The position numbers and the translations under genes were made by a program. Shown piece after piece: positions 8,977 to 18,204 of a DNA stretch of 34,213 nt (its first letter is position 1; each line of letters begins with the position of its first letter). The stretch spans positions 1 through 34,213 of the forward strand of contig JAAXHD010000335.1 in NCBI GenBank assembly GCA_012271015.1, in the 5' to 3' direction. The notes beneath the pieces were generated by a model. The model searched no databases. It saw nothing but the letters and a program-made list of their open reading frames with translations, and was not told the DNA's origin. This stretch comes from Candidatus Poribacteria bacterium (GTDB lineage Bacteria; Poribacteria; WGA-4E; WGA-3G).

Positions 8977-10014
8977 TTAAATCTGAATACCAACAGTGTT
9001 GAACGCCTTGAATACTAATACCGCACCGAGCAGAATGACAACAGCGGCACTGAGCATCGGTAGGCGTTGTAACCAGACACCTTCACCTGTAAAACGCTCA
9101 ATTACCGGTTTCGCCAACACCATCAGAATACCGATGGCGACCAGAACAGCGGCAAGCCCTAATGAGAAAGCACATAGGATAATTAGACCCCATACAAGTT
9201 TGTTAAGGCTAATCGCGAATAGGAGCCCGATAAGGGCATCGACACACGGCACGATACCCCCTGAGATACCAAGCGATAGTAATCCCCAAAAACCCGTCCG
9301 CTCTGAAGGCACATGGCTATGTGTCCGCCCCCCATGGCTATGTGTATGAGCATGGTCATCATGCGAATGGGTGTGATCGTCACCGTGTTCATGCGAGTGA
9401 TCATGATCGTGGTCATGGTCGTGTCCATGTTCATCGTCGTGTCCGTGATCGTGGTCGTCCGCATGCGAATGATCATGATCGTGGTCGTGCGAATGATGCG
9501 TACGTCCATGTCCGTGACTGTGGTTATGTGCACCGCTGCTATAATACCGTTTCATGTTTGTAGTAAGCAACCATGCCCCAATACCAACAATCAAAACACC
9601 AGAGAACAAACTCAACCACGGAACAATATCCTCTGGTGCAAACTCTTGGGCGACCAGCATGATGACTCCAAGCGCGATGACGCTGAAAGTGTGCGTAAAG
9701 GTGACGACAAGCCCAAGGAAAACTGCGTCAATTACCCTACCCTTAGAACCGACGAGGTAAGCAGCGACTATGGCTTTCCCGTGTCCCGGTGTTAACGCGT
9801 GCAGACCGCCAAGCACGAATGAGATGACGAGTGCCGCAATTGCGAGTTGCAGGGTAAGGGGTTGGTTTATTAACTCCTTTATCCGATCGCCTGAATGCTC
9901 ATGCCCTTCGTCAGCAAACACCAACGCGCATCCGACAACTCCGATAAAAACAATACTGGCTTGCAATATGCGCTTGCAAGCTGCGCCGCTAAAATAGTAA
10001 TAATGTCTCTTCAA
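8977..10014 (-). CDS. NicO/RcnA-type nickel-cobalt exporter with a long His-rich loop
   Basis: Inner-membrane metal transporter of 345 aa. The family signature HALTPGHGKA is present (about residue 72), and paired helices follow it (VFLGLVVTFTHTFSVIALGV). A cytoplasmic or periplasmic loop (about residues 165-240) is built of repeated His-Asp/His-Ser units, near 80 residues, and is likely a metal buffer. The C-terminal half continues SLGISGGIVPCVDALIGLL and two more TM pairs. An N-terminal hydrophobic segment ends ALVFADEGHEH and may be a signal or first TM. The start is a TTG placed 6 bp after the stop of the upstream NHL gene, with AAGGG about 12 nt before it, so translation is probably coupled. 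Known members export Ni/Co; metal specificity here is inferred. Confidence 0.88.
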   Translation of the reverse strand: MKRHYYYFSGAACKRILQASIVFIGVVGCALVFADEGHEHSGDRIKELINQPLTLQLAIAALVISFVLGGLHALTPGHGKAIVAAYLVGSKGRVIDAVFLGLVVTFTHTFSVIALGVIMLVAQEFAPEDIVPWLSLFSGVLIVGIGAWLLTTNMKRYYSSGAHNHSHGHGRTHHSHDHDHDHSHADDHDHGHDDEHGHDHDHDHDHSHEHGDDHTHSHDDHAHTHSHGGRTHSHVPSERTGFWGLLSLGISGGIVPCVDALIGLLFAISLNKLVWGLIILCAFSLGLAAVLVAIGILMVLAKPVIERFTGEGVWLQRLPMLSAAVVILLGAVLVFKAFNTVGIQI

Positions 10015-10020
10015 AACTTA

Positions 10021-10869
10021 TTAAACCCTTGCGAATTTTTGGAAACGTCTATCAGCAATGACTTCACTAACATAGATATTCCCGTTTGAATCAATCCAGA
10101 TACCGTGCGGGGAATCACTGAACTGTCCGGGAGCGTCTCCCTTCTCACCCCAACGTCCGATGACTTCACCCTCAAGTGTCATAATGCTAATGCGTTGTCC
10201 ACCTTCAGCGATGTGAATGATGTTATCACTATCAATGAAGAGATCGTTAGGGGAACGGAGGTCTGTCCACTCAGTCAAGTACTCGCCATCGTTGTTAAAA
10301 ATCTGACAGCGAAGGTTGCCACGATCGAGAATATAAACGCGGTCATTGTGGTCAACGGTAACATCGTGCGGGAGGTTAAATTCGCCAGGTCCCGTGCCGG
10401 GTGCGCCCCATGAAACGATAACCTCGCCATCTGCAGTCATTCGGTGTACCCGCGATTGTCCATAACCATCAGAGACGTACATTTCCCCAGACGTTGAAAG
10501 GACAGCACGCGTCGGTTCATTAAAAGGTCCTCCCGGTGGCCCCGGTTGGTCGACAGTACCGAAGGTCTCTAACAATCCACCATCCAGCGAAAATTTCCGC
10601 ACCGTGTGATCGACGGTGTCTGTGGTATAGATTTCATCGTCGGGACTAATCCAGATACCGTGCGGTTTCTGAAAGATATCCTTACCCCATTCAGTTACAA
10701 AGGTGCCATCCGCCTCGAAAACAAGCATAGCAGGTTGTGGACTCCGATTAAAGACATAGACTCTGTCATTCGAGTCACACGCTACACCAGAAACGAGTCC
10801 GAGCTGCGGAATTATACCCCAACCTTCCACGACTTCATATTGATAATCACCTGTCCCAAAAGATGCCAT
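10021..10869 (-). CDS. NHL-repeat six-bladed beta-propeller protein
   Basis: A 282-aa protein made almost entirely of NHL blades: repeated V..D..DR/GNIYV/YI..R...R...F..DG....WG (for example PHDVTVDHNDRVYILDRGN and PHGIWIDSNGNIYVSE). It resembles the catalytic propeller fold of peptidyl-alpha-hydroxyglycine lyases and other NHL proteins, but I see no diagnostic active site. No signal peptide or TM is visible, so it should be cytoplasmic. AGGAGG precedes the ATG by a good distance. It is the first gene of a probable transcript (promoter at 10969-10997) followed directly by the metal exporter. A ligand-binding or enzymatic role is possible; none is established from sequence. Confidence 0.85.
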   Translation of the reverse strand: MASFGTGDYQYEVVEGWGIIPQLGLVSGVACDSNDRVYVFNRSPQPAMLVFEADGTFVTEWGKDIFQKPHGIWISPDDEIYTTDTVDHTVRKFSLDGGLLETFGTVDQPGPPGGPFNEPTRAVLSTSGEMYVSDGYGQSRVHRMTADGEVIVSWGAPGTGPGEFNLPHDVTVDHNDRVYILDRGNLRCQIFNNDGEYLTEWTDLRSPNDLFIDSDNIIHIAEGGQRISIMTLEGEVIGRWGEKGDAPGQFSDSPHGIWIDSNGNIYVSEVIADRRFQKFARV

Positions 10870-10968
10870 AACGATGCCTCCTATAGGATGCTAATGTTAC
10901 GTGTTTAGAAATGATAGACTTCAGATTTTGGACGACGCATGCCGTTCCTCAAAAGGATCCTGAATCCG

Positions 10969-10997
10969 ATAATATCCGATTTTCGTGGATATTGCAA
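10969..10997 (-). promoter_or_regulatory. Sigma70-type promoter for the NHL / metal-exporter genes
   Basis: On the minus strand TTGCAA is followed after 17 bases by TATTAT. The predicted start is about 95 bases upstream of the NHL gene ATG. No second candidate in the 190-bp gap is as good. Confidence 0.5.
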
Positions 10998-11059
10998 GTT
11001 TTTTCAACTGAATCTTAGTTTTCTATAGACCCAGCACGTCGCTGGAGTGCGGGTTGACA

Positions 11060-12865
11060 TCAAAAGATCCCATTTATAAACAAAACTGCGCGGGTCAGGT
11101 CTCCTTCCTGAAAACCAGTGGCGTAGAGAATATTCGTCTCGTCAATATAGGTATACCGATTCTTACCGAAGAAATGTGTGATCTCAAAATTCAAGCGGAA
11201 CGTTCGACTTAAGTCGTAATGTATCCCTGCCCCCCAGTCGGAGAGATTGGCGTTGAAGTCGAAGAATCGGTAATTGAAACTGTCAAGGGCATCGTTGATG
11301 AAATCTACGCGAATGACGCTATAATAGGCAAAAGCACGCGCTTCTCGATAATTGTAGAGACTATGATCGCGGATCCAGGTAAAATCAAGTTGGATACGAT
11401 CATCCCAAGAGTTCTCAGTCGCCCGATCATCTTGATTGAACCGTCCGCGGAAGTCTTCAAAATCCCTTGCCCGGTAATAACTGGTATCGGTCATTCGGAC
11501 ATAAGTGAGCCGATTCGACAAAGCGATACGGTATGCCTCACTGAGATCATAAGAGAAAATCAAATATGCGTGCGCGGCATCCCGAATAATCTGTTCATCA
11601 AAATCGGATTTGGTATAGAGATCAGCGTCTAAATCGTCTTGATTGTCAATTTCAACGTCGTGTAGGTCGCGTGTATAACGGAGTTTGAGTTCCGTCTGGA
11701 ACATTGAGGAGATTAATGACGTGGTGGGTGCATATTTCCGAAATCGCAATTTTGCTGGATCAAGATAGTAGAGGTTCCCACGTTTGTCAATTCCTTTGAG
11801 TTGGAGTGCAACATCGGTTTCAACCTCTCGCCGAAACGGGATGAGCAACTTCTGTGTATATGCGCCATCTGTGGTAAACCGTTGGATACGCCGTAGCCGA
11901 TAGCGAAACAGCCTTGTATCGCCATCATAGCGTCGCGTCGGATCGTCAAGTCGTTTCGGTAGCGTAGAGGCGAAGTCCTTTAAGTACTTCGCTGTATCAG
12001 CGATCAGAAGCGTGCCATCTGTCAATACCGCTATTCGAAAAGGGGCGATAAATTCCCCAGCGGCATCGCCATGCTTACCAAAAGCACGCTCGAACTTCCC
12101 ATCGGCACTGTATTTCAGCACCCGATGCCCCTTTTCATCAACAACATAGAGATTCCCAACTTTATCCACCGCCATATCTACGGGCTGTGTGATGTACCCT
12201 GCACCGGGTTGGTCAAGGAAATAGCGAGCGATCGTCCTGCCGTCCGCATCCAGTTTGATAATAAGTTTGTTCGGCACATCGCTGTCGCAAATATAGAGAT
12301 TATTCTGTGCATCGGTTGCGAGTAAAAATTCTCGTTTCGTGTCACCCTGTGGAATAATCAGCGCATAATTACCATCCGCATCCAAGCCGGGAGCTGCGGA
12401 TTCAAGACGTTTTATCCGTTGGCTCAAGTCTTGAATCGGATAACTTGCGACAAATTCACCGCTCGCATCAAATTTATGGATACACGGACCGTAGTTAAAG
12501 ATCTTCGGATCCTGATCTTCTTGCAGGTTTGCGTCTGAAATCTCCACGAACATCCAGTCCATTACATAGATACTACTATCCGTGCCGACAGCGATAGCCG
12601 TAGGATTAATGAACCGGAACTCACTCTCTGCCTCCATCTGGATGTCAAATACAAAAACCCCCATTTCATTGAATTTTTGGATCCGGAAGTTATCTGTATC
12701 CGTCACATAAATGGCACCGTCAGGACCAAACGCCATGGACAAGGTTTTTGAGAATTGTGATTCACCTGCTCCTTTCCCACCGAACGCATTAACAAATTTG
12801 AATTCCTGTGCGGCGTTCACAGACATAGGTATCAGGAATAACAGACAAAGCGTCAAATTTTTCAA
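11060..12865 (-). CDS. Secreted NHL propeller fused to a putative outer-membrane beta-barrel
   Basis: A 601-aa exported protein. A signal peptide starts the chain (MKNLTLCLLFLIPMSVNAA). Residues about 22-330 are NHL blades (DGAIYVTDTDNFRIQKFNE, VGNLYVVDEKGHRVLKYSADG). After a linker, residues about 385-601 change to alternating hydrophobic/polar strands rich in Tyr, Arg and Asp (AYLIFSYDLSEAYRIALSN, IHYDLSRTFRLNFEITHFFG), ending AVLFINGIF with terminal Phe. That pattern suggests a small outer-membrane barrel carrying the propeller at the cell surface or in the periplasm. The start is TTG with AAGGAAAG about 9 nt upstream. It lies 41 bp after nusB and likely shares its promoter. Function unknown; the barrel call is inference from pattern. 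Confidence 0.8.
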   Translation of the reverse strand: MKNLTLCLLFLIPMSVNAAQEFKFVNAFGGKGAGESQFSKTLSMAFGPDGAIYVTDTDNFRIQKFNEMGVFVFDIQMEAESEFRFINPTAIAVGTDSSIYVMDWMFVEISDANLQEDQDPKIFNYGPCIHKFDASGEFVASYPIQDLSQRIKRLESAAPGLDADGNYALIIPQGDTKREFLLATDAQNNLYICDSDVPNKLIIKLDADGRTIARYFLDQPGAGYITQPVDMAVDKVGNLYVVDEKGHRVLKYSADGKFERAFGKHGDAAGEFIAPFRIAVLTDGTLLIADTAKYLKDFASTLPKRLDDPTRRYDGDTRLFRYRLRRIQRFTTDGAYTQKLLIPFRREVETDVALQLKGIDKRGNLYYLDPAKLRFRKYAPTTSLISSMFQTELKLRYTRDLHDVEIDNQDDLDADLYTKSDFDEQIIRDAAHAYLIFSYDLSEAYRIALSNRLTYVRMTDTSYYRARDFEDFRGRFNQDDRATENSWDDRIQLDFTWIRDHSLYNYREARAFAYYSVIRVDFINDALDSFNYRFFDFNANLSDWGAGIHYDLSRTFRLNFEITHFFGKNRYTYIDETNILYATGFQEGDLTRAVLFINGIF

Positions 12866-12906
12866 ATCTTAATCTTTCCTTGCGATTTTTTTACTTTTTC
12901 TTTCTG

Positions 12907-13326
12907 TTAAGATTCAGGAGCATTTGGATGTTTTTTTCGGATATTATCCAAGACACCATTGATAAATTTAGGGGAATCCGGCGTACTGTAGGATTTAGCA
13001 ATCTCAACAGCCTCGTTGATCGAGGTAGCCGGATCGATATCGTCAAGATAGAGAATTTCGTAAGTTGCACATCGCAGAATAGAGAGATCAACGACAGGCA
13101 TTCGGTGGAGTTTCCAATTTTTGGATGTGTCTTGAAGTAGTGTATCAATCGTCTCCAGATGTGCAGTCGTGCCTTCAACAAGCTCCAGCGCGAAAGAACG
13201 AAGCTCCACCGATGTGTCTTGGCTCTGCCAAAATCGCTCTATAACACTTGGCACGGGAGCGGCGGTGAGTTGAATCTGATACAGTACTTGCATCGCAACG
13301 ATGCGAGATCGCCTACGAAAAGACAT
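12907..13326 (-). CDS. nusB: Transcription antitermination factor NusB
   Basis: A 139-aa protein of normal NusB length, entirely helical. Family landmarks are in order: the N-terminal basic start (SFRRRSRIVAMQVLYQIQL), WKLHRMPVVDLSILRCATYEIL in the second half, and SINEAVEIAKSYSTPDSPKFINGVLD near the C-terminus. NusB with NusE (S10) binds boxA RNA and supports rRNA antitermination in the cytoplasm. It has a consensus promoter about 70-100 bp upstream and is followed by the NHL-barrel gene at 41 bp. The SD sequence is weak (AATTAGGACACATT before the ATG). Other functional partners such as ribH are not adjacent. Confidence 0.95.
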   Translation of the reverse strand: MSFRRRSRIVAMQVLYQIQLTAAPVPSVIERFWQSQDTSVELRSFALELVEGTTAHLETIDTLLQDTSKNWKLHRMPVVDLSILRCATYEILYLDDIDPATSINEAVEIAKSYSTPDSPKFINGVLDNIRKKHPNAPES

Positions 13327-13394
13327 AATGTGTCCTAATTTTTAAATCTTAGAGTGCTAACGCGCGCAGACCTATTTCGCATACGCTACTTTGT

Positions 13395-13423
13395 ATTATA
13401 CACGGTTTCAGACGGCATGTCAA
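13395..13423 (-). promoter_or_regulatory. Consensus sigma70 promoter upstream of nusB
   Basis: Minus strand reads TTGACA, 17 bases, TATAAT: an exact match to both hexamers with optimal spacing. The transcript would start near 13388, giving an untranslated leader of about 60 bases before nusB. Confidence 0.8.
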
Positions 13424-13486
13424 ACAAAACTCCAGAGGCATTCAGTTCTCTTGCTGGTGCGATCTCCGAATCCGTAATCTCAGAGA

Positions 13487-16033
13487 TTAACCGAGAAGGG
13501 AGTTAAAAAACAACTTAAACGTCCCACGGGTTTGTGCACGGAACTGGGGTCGAAATCCGAACAGGATGACACGTCCGGCACCATATTGTGCCGAGACCAT
13601 AGCCGCCTGTTCCGCGAGTTGGTCTTCGCCGATAAGCCAACCGCTTTGCAAGATAGCCTTTTCTGGATATTGAACAACAAGCTCATATCTTTCACTGAAG
13701 CGTGAGTGTTGAATCTCGAATGCCGGGCTATCCCAGAAGAGTATAAGCGTTTCATCAGGCATACCATACCCAAGCGGGTGGTTTGGGTCAACAGACGCTT
13801 TCAATGTCGAGCCGGGACAAAAGAACGATTTCGACGACTTTCCTTTAAGGGTATTGCTGACCTGTAAATCCAATTTCTCAATCGCAAACTCACACGCCTC
13901 GTTAAGGGCAAGTAGTGTTCCTCCTTCTTCGACGAACTGCTTAATCACTTTGACACCCTCCTTACCGATGCCACTCCGGTACGCTGGCGGAACATCAAAC
14001 TCCTTCGATTCATCTTCGTCAACTTTGTCCTTTTCCGCTTTGCCAACGATGCTGTTGGTCACGTCGCTGGGGAGTATGAAAACGTCAAGCCGCTGAGTTA
14101 GGTCGCCGCCCGTAATGTCATCGTCTTTCAACGTTTGATAAGAGAATCCGAACTGTTCAAGGACCAATCGCGTCCAACCTTCATCCATATTGCCCCCATG
14201 GTATCGCTGGTACATACCGATGCGCAATTGTTGTACCTCATACCGAGGGACCGAGAGTTCCTGTTCTAAGGCATAGAACGTGACTCCAGAATCGAGCGTG
14301 AATCCTTCAAGCACTTCTTTTGATTCAGCGGGGACTACAAACGCCCCCGGTGGAAAATGCGCATCGCCGACTTCGATAGCTTCATCAACCCGTATGACTT
14401 GGATGTCTTGCGCCAGCAACTGGTTGACAATCCTGAAACTTTCGTTGAGTCGTCCGTCGAAGATATAGCCAAATTCTGATTCACCAACCAACTGCCCGGT
14501 GGGCTGCTCAGGTGCTGTGAGTAGAGCGAAAATAGCGTCATCGCACGCCAAAGTATCAACAGGTTCTACATTCACGCCCATAAACTCTGCGATTGTGTCT
14601 GTCGCCGTATCATACGGACGATTTGGCGTACCGTCCGGCGTGCGTGTCCAAGCGTCATCCGGGAAAAAGGTCTGTCCGAGCAGGGTTTTGATGATCGCCA
14701 TTTTCGGTTGATTGAGGAAAATGGCGTATGTACCCGCTGGATAGGTTACATCATTGGTGGTGAAGGCTTGCGTTGCTTTCTGGATGTCAATGCCCTGCGC
14801 GAGCAGTTTATTAATCAGATCCACGACGGTTAAGGCATCATGCTGTTTCGGACGGATGAGATATGCCTTTGGTGTCCCCGTAGCACCACGCGCTGTCTGG
14901 CGTTTCGCTTTCAGATATGCGTTCGACAGGATGGTATCCTTGTGCCGTGCGGCTAAATCAAGTAAGCCCCATGCGGCAATCTTCTGTTGCTCGACGATGT
15001 CGCGTAATCGCCACCAACCGCCGAGCCACGGATGTGGAAAATTGGTCTGGGGTTTATATTGCGGAAACGCTCTGAGTCGTCCGACTTGGGATTTTAACTG
15101 TCCCTTGTGGATATACAAGGGTGTCGCCAACTTGGCGTGTGCAGATTCGGTCAAGATGCTGGCGATGTTGTGATAATTCCCAATCCAATGGAATCCGAGG
15201 TGACTCCATGCTGGATATTGTGCGGCATTCAGGACACCTGTCTTCCCAGCTTCCTCAAGTCTGTATGCCATGTGTGCCCCGTACCAGCTCATTTCCCGCC
15301 AGACGAGTGGATCGGCGTGCGGGTGAATCGGTTCACAATAAGGCGCGACGTACAGGCGTGCCCCGTAACTCCCCATCTCGTGGTGATCTTGGAACACTTG
15401 TGGATACCACTCCTGAAATAGAATCCGTGCGACGTATTGCGATTCGACCAGATTCAACATAAAGGCATCACGGTTGTTGTCGTGCCCGGCATATTTATGA
15501 TACAGCCACGGAAGATTACAACCCTCGTATTCGGTATCGAGATATTTGTCGTACCAATCTGTTGTCATGTTCAGGCCGTCCGGGTTCAGACAGGGAAACA
15601 TCAGGAAAATCACGTTATCAAGAATGCGCTGGGTTTCCGCATCCGTTCGGGTTATCAAATCGTAGGTAAGTTCCGAAGCCATCTGCGTGCTTCCGATCTC
15701 TGTGGCGTGAATACCCATCGACTGACAGATTACTGCTTTTCCCTCACTGATCAGTGCCTTCGCCGCGTCCTCTGAGAGTCCCCGAGCATCGCTTATTTGG
15801 GCATTGATCGCTTGCAGACGCGTTAAATTCGCCAGATTTTGCGGCGATGAGATAAAGGCTAACAGAAACGGGTTTCCCTCTGTGGAGGGTCCCATATCAA
15901 CGACTTGCAGGCAGCCGCTCTCCTGCTCTAACAACCGCAAGTACACAACGATCTTGTCCCAAGTGGCGATCTTACGGTCAGAGCCAAGTTGGAATCCAAA
16001 GAATGCTTCGGGGGAAGTCACTTGATTGTTCAT
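13487..16033 (-). CDS. Large M14-family zinc carboxypeptidase-like metallopeptidase
   Basis: An 848-aa protein. I chose ATG at 16033 because GAGGA lies about 7 nt upstream. The longer in-frame reading to 16192 runs through a repeat element and is not protein-like. The M14 zinc motif HxxE is seen as H109-A-T-E112 in QSMGIHATEIGS. After it come CLNPDGLN, the M14-typical NPDG-containing loop, and a His-rich stretch QDHHEMGSYG that may supply further metal ligands. SILTESAHAKLA is near residue 300. The second half (about 480-848) is non-catalytic, with ThuA/glutamine-amidotransferase-like character (EEGGTLLALNEACEFAIEK; VILFGFRPQFRAQT). No signal peptide is visible. Substrate unknown, probably peptides. 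It stands alone: 160 bp from nusB and divergent from the gamma-glutamyltransferase operon. Confidence 0.85.
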   Translation of the reverse strand: MNNQVTSPEAFFGFQLGSDRKIATWDKIVVYLRLLEQESGCLQVVDMGPSTEGNPFLLAFISSPQNLANLTRLQAINAQISDARGLSEDAAKALISEGKAVICQSMGIHATEIGSTQMASELTYDLITRTDAETQRILDNVIFLMFPCLNPDGLNMTTDWYDKYLDTEYEGCNLPWLYHKYAGHDNNRDAFMLNLVESQYVARILFQEWYPQVFQDHHEMGSYGARLYVAPYCEPIHPHADPLVWREMSWYGAHMAYRLEEAGKTGVLNAAQYPAWSHLGFHWIGNYHNIASILTESAHAKLATPLYIHKGQLKSQVGRLRAFPQYKPQTNFPHPWLGGWWRLRDIVEQQKIAAWGLLDLAARHKDTILSNAYLKAKRQTARGATGTPKAYLIRPKQHDALTVVDLINKLLAQGIDIQKATQAFTTNDVTYPAGTYAIFLNQPKMAIIKTLLGQTFFPDDAWTRTPDGTPNRPYDTATDTIAEFMGVNVEPVDTLACDDAIFALLTAPEQPTGQLVGESEFGYIFDGRLNESFRIVNQLLAQDIQVIRVDEAIEVGDAHFPPGAFVVPAESKEVLEGFTLDSGVTFYALEQELSVPRYEVQQLRIGMYQRYHGGNMDEGWTRLVLEQFGFSYQTLKDDDITGGDLTQRLDVFILPSDVTNSIVGKAEKDKVDEDESKEFDVPPAYRSGIGKEGVKVIKQFVEEGGTLLALNEACEFAIEKLDLQVSNTLKGKSSKSFFCPGSTLKASVDPNHPLGYGMPDETLILFWDSPAFEIQHSRFSERYELVVQYPEKAILQSGWLIGEDQLAEQAAMVSAQYGAGRVILFGFRPQFRAQTRGTFKLFFNSLLG

Positions 16034-16046
16034 TATGTTTCCTCGT

Positions 16047-16152
16047 TTATAGTAAAGTTTAGAATTAATTAGACACTCCGCTCCGGCGAGGTTAAAAACC
16101 TCGCCTACCAGGGAAGGGGTGAATTTCTGTTTATTTTTGCGTTTTACTATAA
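16047..16152 (+). repeat. MITE-like palindromic element, family A copy 2 (complete)
   Basis: 106 bp bounded by TTATAGTAAAG and CTTTACTATAA-like TTTTACTATAA inverted ends. The interior carries GGCGAGGTT-AAA-AACCTCGCC followed by TACCAGG. It starts 14 bp upstream of the metallopeptidase ATG. No ORF inside. Confidence 0.8.
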
Positions 16153-16238
16153 TGATTGGTGCTTGGGAATGCTGGCATCCAGATTGTATCACGATTCCTT
16201 AAAAAATTGAATAGAAATCCTTAGCAGGATAGGGTCAT

Positions 16239-16491
16239 TTATGGTAGATTTTACAATTACTTAGACATTCTAAAGAGGCGAGGTTAGGAAACCTCGCCAG
16301 CGGTGACGGAACGTTTTTGGATCTATTGCCTACTCAGATGTCCACTTAATTCTATAATTCACCATAATTTTAAGAGACTATCGGATTTCCCACCTTTTTT
16401 GGACATACCCAGTGCGGTTCCAAACCGCACCTATCGAGTTTGGGCTGGAAACCGTCAAAAATGTCCCCTTAAATTTCGGATTTTACTATAA
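16239..16491 (+). repeat. MITE-like element, family A copy 3 (long form)
   Basis: Bounded by TTATGGTAGATTTTAC and TTTTACTATAA. It holds two hairpins: GGCGAGGTT-AGG-AACCTCGCC near the left end and GCGGTTCCAAACCGC near 16412-16426. At 253 bp it may be two elements nested or fused, because ATTCACCATAA occurs inside (about 16357-16368). With copy 2 and the promoter at 16526 it fills the 554-bp gap between divergent genes; nothing else is seen there. Confidence 0.65.
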
Positions 16492-16525
16492 TATGTCAAA
16501 AAAGCATCTATAATGCTTGAAATCC

Positions 16526-16554
16526 TTGACAATTCTGTGCAAAACTTTTAGAAT
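16526..16554 (+). promoter_or_regulatory. Sigma70 promoter of the gamma-glutamyltransferase operon
   Basis: TTGACA, 17 bases, TAGAAT. The expected start near 16561 lies 27 bases before the GTG start codon. It lies outside the repeat element ending at 16491. Confidence 0.75.
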
Positions 16555-16587
16555 TCCGCGTATTACCTTCAGCAAAAGGAAAAACTT

Positions 16588-18189
16588 GTGAATTTACACA
16601 AAAGGGACTATGGGACCGTCGCTGGACCACACCCTCGCACTGCCCAAGCGGGGTTTGAAATGCTCCTTGCAGGTGGAAACGCCGTTGATGCCGCTGTTGC
16701 CGCTGCCTTTGCAGAGGGTGTTGTGGAACCCTCTCACAACGGTATCGCGGGATATGGTGGCTGCGTGCTTATCTATCGCAAGAAAACGGAAGATGTCATC
16801 GCGATAGACTACAACACTGCCGCACCAGCTGCCGCCTCTGAGGATATGTTTACGATTGAAGACGCGCCAGATGCAGTTGCGGGGTACCGGGTGCCGGGAC
16901 GCGTAAACGTTCACGGACCGTTGTCTGTTGGAGTACCGGGAGTTGTTGCTGGCTTGTGCTTGGCTTTAGAAGAGTACGGAAGTCTGTCACTCGCGGAAGT
17001 GCTCCGACCCGCCATCAATTCTGCCCGTTATGGCTATGCTCCGAACACCGCAAACCGTGGTGGGATTGCAGGAAATGCCGAACGTTGGAAACAGGACTTC
17101 CCTGAAACGGCACGCGTTTTCCTCAAAAATGGCAGACCGCCGAAGAAAGGGGAAACACTCACCAATCCCGAACTCGCCCGAACCTTGGAGGCAGTCGCTG
17201 AAGGCGGACACGCCGCATTCTACGAAGGTGCAATCGCCGAAACAATCGCAAACCACATTCAGGAATTAGGCGGATGCCTGACCGTGGACGACCTCAAGAC
17301 CTACCGACCCTTCATCACACAACCTTACAAAATTCAGTATCGAGGCTACTCGGTCTATACGGCACCCCTCGGAGCAGGTGGCCTAACCACCTTACAGATG
17401 CTCCGGTTGGTGGAAGGATTTGACGTGGCATCAATGTCCGTCACTGAGAGATACCACCTTTTTGCTGAAGCCATGAAGGTCTGCTGGCCCGAAAGGCTCC
17501 GCCGATTTGGTGATCCGACATTCGTTGATATAGATATTGAAACGGAACTCTCAGATAGTTTCACCGCTACACTCAGCGAAAAACTGAAGGCAGGGTTTGA
17601 ATCGCCTCAACCGGGGGAGGTTGTCTACTATGAACCGATGAACTGCACAAGCCACATCTCTACTGCGGATGCACACGGGAATATGGTATCTCTTACACAA
17701 ACGCACGGGGGTGGATTCGGTTCAATGGTAACAGTGCCGGGAACAGGACTCCTCTTCGGACACGGTGTCGGACGTTTCGATCCCCGACCGGGGATTGCGA
17801 ACTCAGTGGGACCGGGCAAACGTCCACTTCACAACATGGCTCCGTGTCTCGCGACGCGGGACGGCAAACCCTTCGCGACTTACGGTATCCCCGGCGGCAG
17901 AACTATCCCGAACAATCAGTTTAACATTAGTGTAAGTCTTATAGATTTACACATCTCAATGCAACAAGCACTGGACGCGCCACGTTTCCACTCCGATGGT
18001 GCCGAACCGATCCAAGTTGAACCTCGCGCCGGTGAAGATGTGCTCGCAGCGTTACGAGAACTCGGACATGAAATCACCCCAAGTGCAGGCATCGGAGGTC
18101 CAGGACACGGCGTTCGCATCTCGGACGACGGAACTCACCACGAGGGCGGAACGGATCCGCGCGGTGAAGGCAAAGTGATGGGAAAATAA
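16588..18189 (+). CDS. Gamma-glutamyltransferase family Ntn-hydrolase
   Basis: A 533-aa enzyme of usual GGT length. The start is GTG with AAAAGGA about 9 nt upstream. Typical segments occur in order: AGGNAVDAAVAAAFAEGVVEP, GIAGYGGCVLIY, SVGVPGVVAGLCLA, and the autoprocessing site NCTSHISTADAHGNMVSLTQT where Thr354 should become the N-terminal nucleophile of the small subunit. GKRPLHNMAPCL and GIPGGRTIPNNQ follow as in the family. No signal peptide is present, unlike periplasmic GGT, so it may act in the cytoplasm. Family members hydrolyse or transfer gamma-glutamyl groups, and some are cephalosporin or other amide acylases. The next gene starts 15 bp on. The setting beside an SDR, a Rieske ferredoxin and an epimerase suggests a small catabolic operon rather than glutathione salvage (inference). 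Confidence 0.92.
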   Translation: MNLHKRDYGTVAGPHPRTAQAGFEMLLAGGNAVDAAVAAAFAEGVVEPSHNGIAGYGGCVLIYRKKTEDVIAIDYNTAAPAAASEDMFTIEDAPDAVAGYRVPGRVNVHGPLSVGVPGVVAGLCLALEEYGSLSLAEVLRPAINSARYGYAPNTANRGGIAGNAERWKQDFPETARVFLKNGRPPKKGETLTNPELARTLEAVAEGGHAAFYEGAIAETIANHIQELGGCLTVDDLKTYRPFITQPYKIQYRGYSVYTAPLGAGGLTTLQMLRLVEGFDVASMSVTERYHLFAEAMKVCWPERLRRFGDPTFVDIDIETELSDSFTATLSEKLKAGFESPQPGEVVYYEPMNCTSHISTADAHGNMVSLTQTHGGGFGSMVTVPGTGLLFGHGVGRFDPRPGIANSVGPGKRPLHNMAPCLATRDGKPFATYGIPGGRTIPNNQFNISVSLIDLHISMQQALDAPRFHSDGAEPIQVEPRAGEDVLAALRELGHEITPSAGIGGPGHGVRISDDGTHHEGGTDPRGEGKVMGK

Positions 18190-18204
18190 TAGGAGAATTT
18201 GGCA

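Noticed and set aside
9313..9795. Long plus-strand ORFs opposite the His-rich loop of the metal exporter
   Set aside because: They are mirror images of the repetitive His/Asp codons and have no independent protein pattern.
16034..16192. N-terminal extension of the metallopeptidase ORF
   Set aside because: It runs through the 16047-16152 repeat element, lacks an SD, and GAGGA supports the ATG at 16033.
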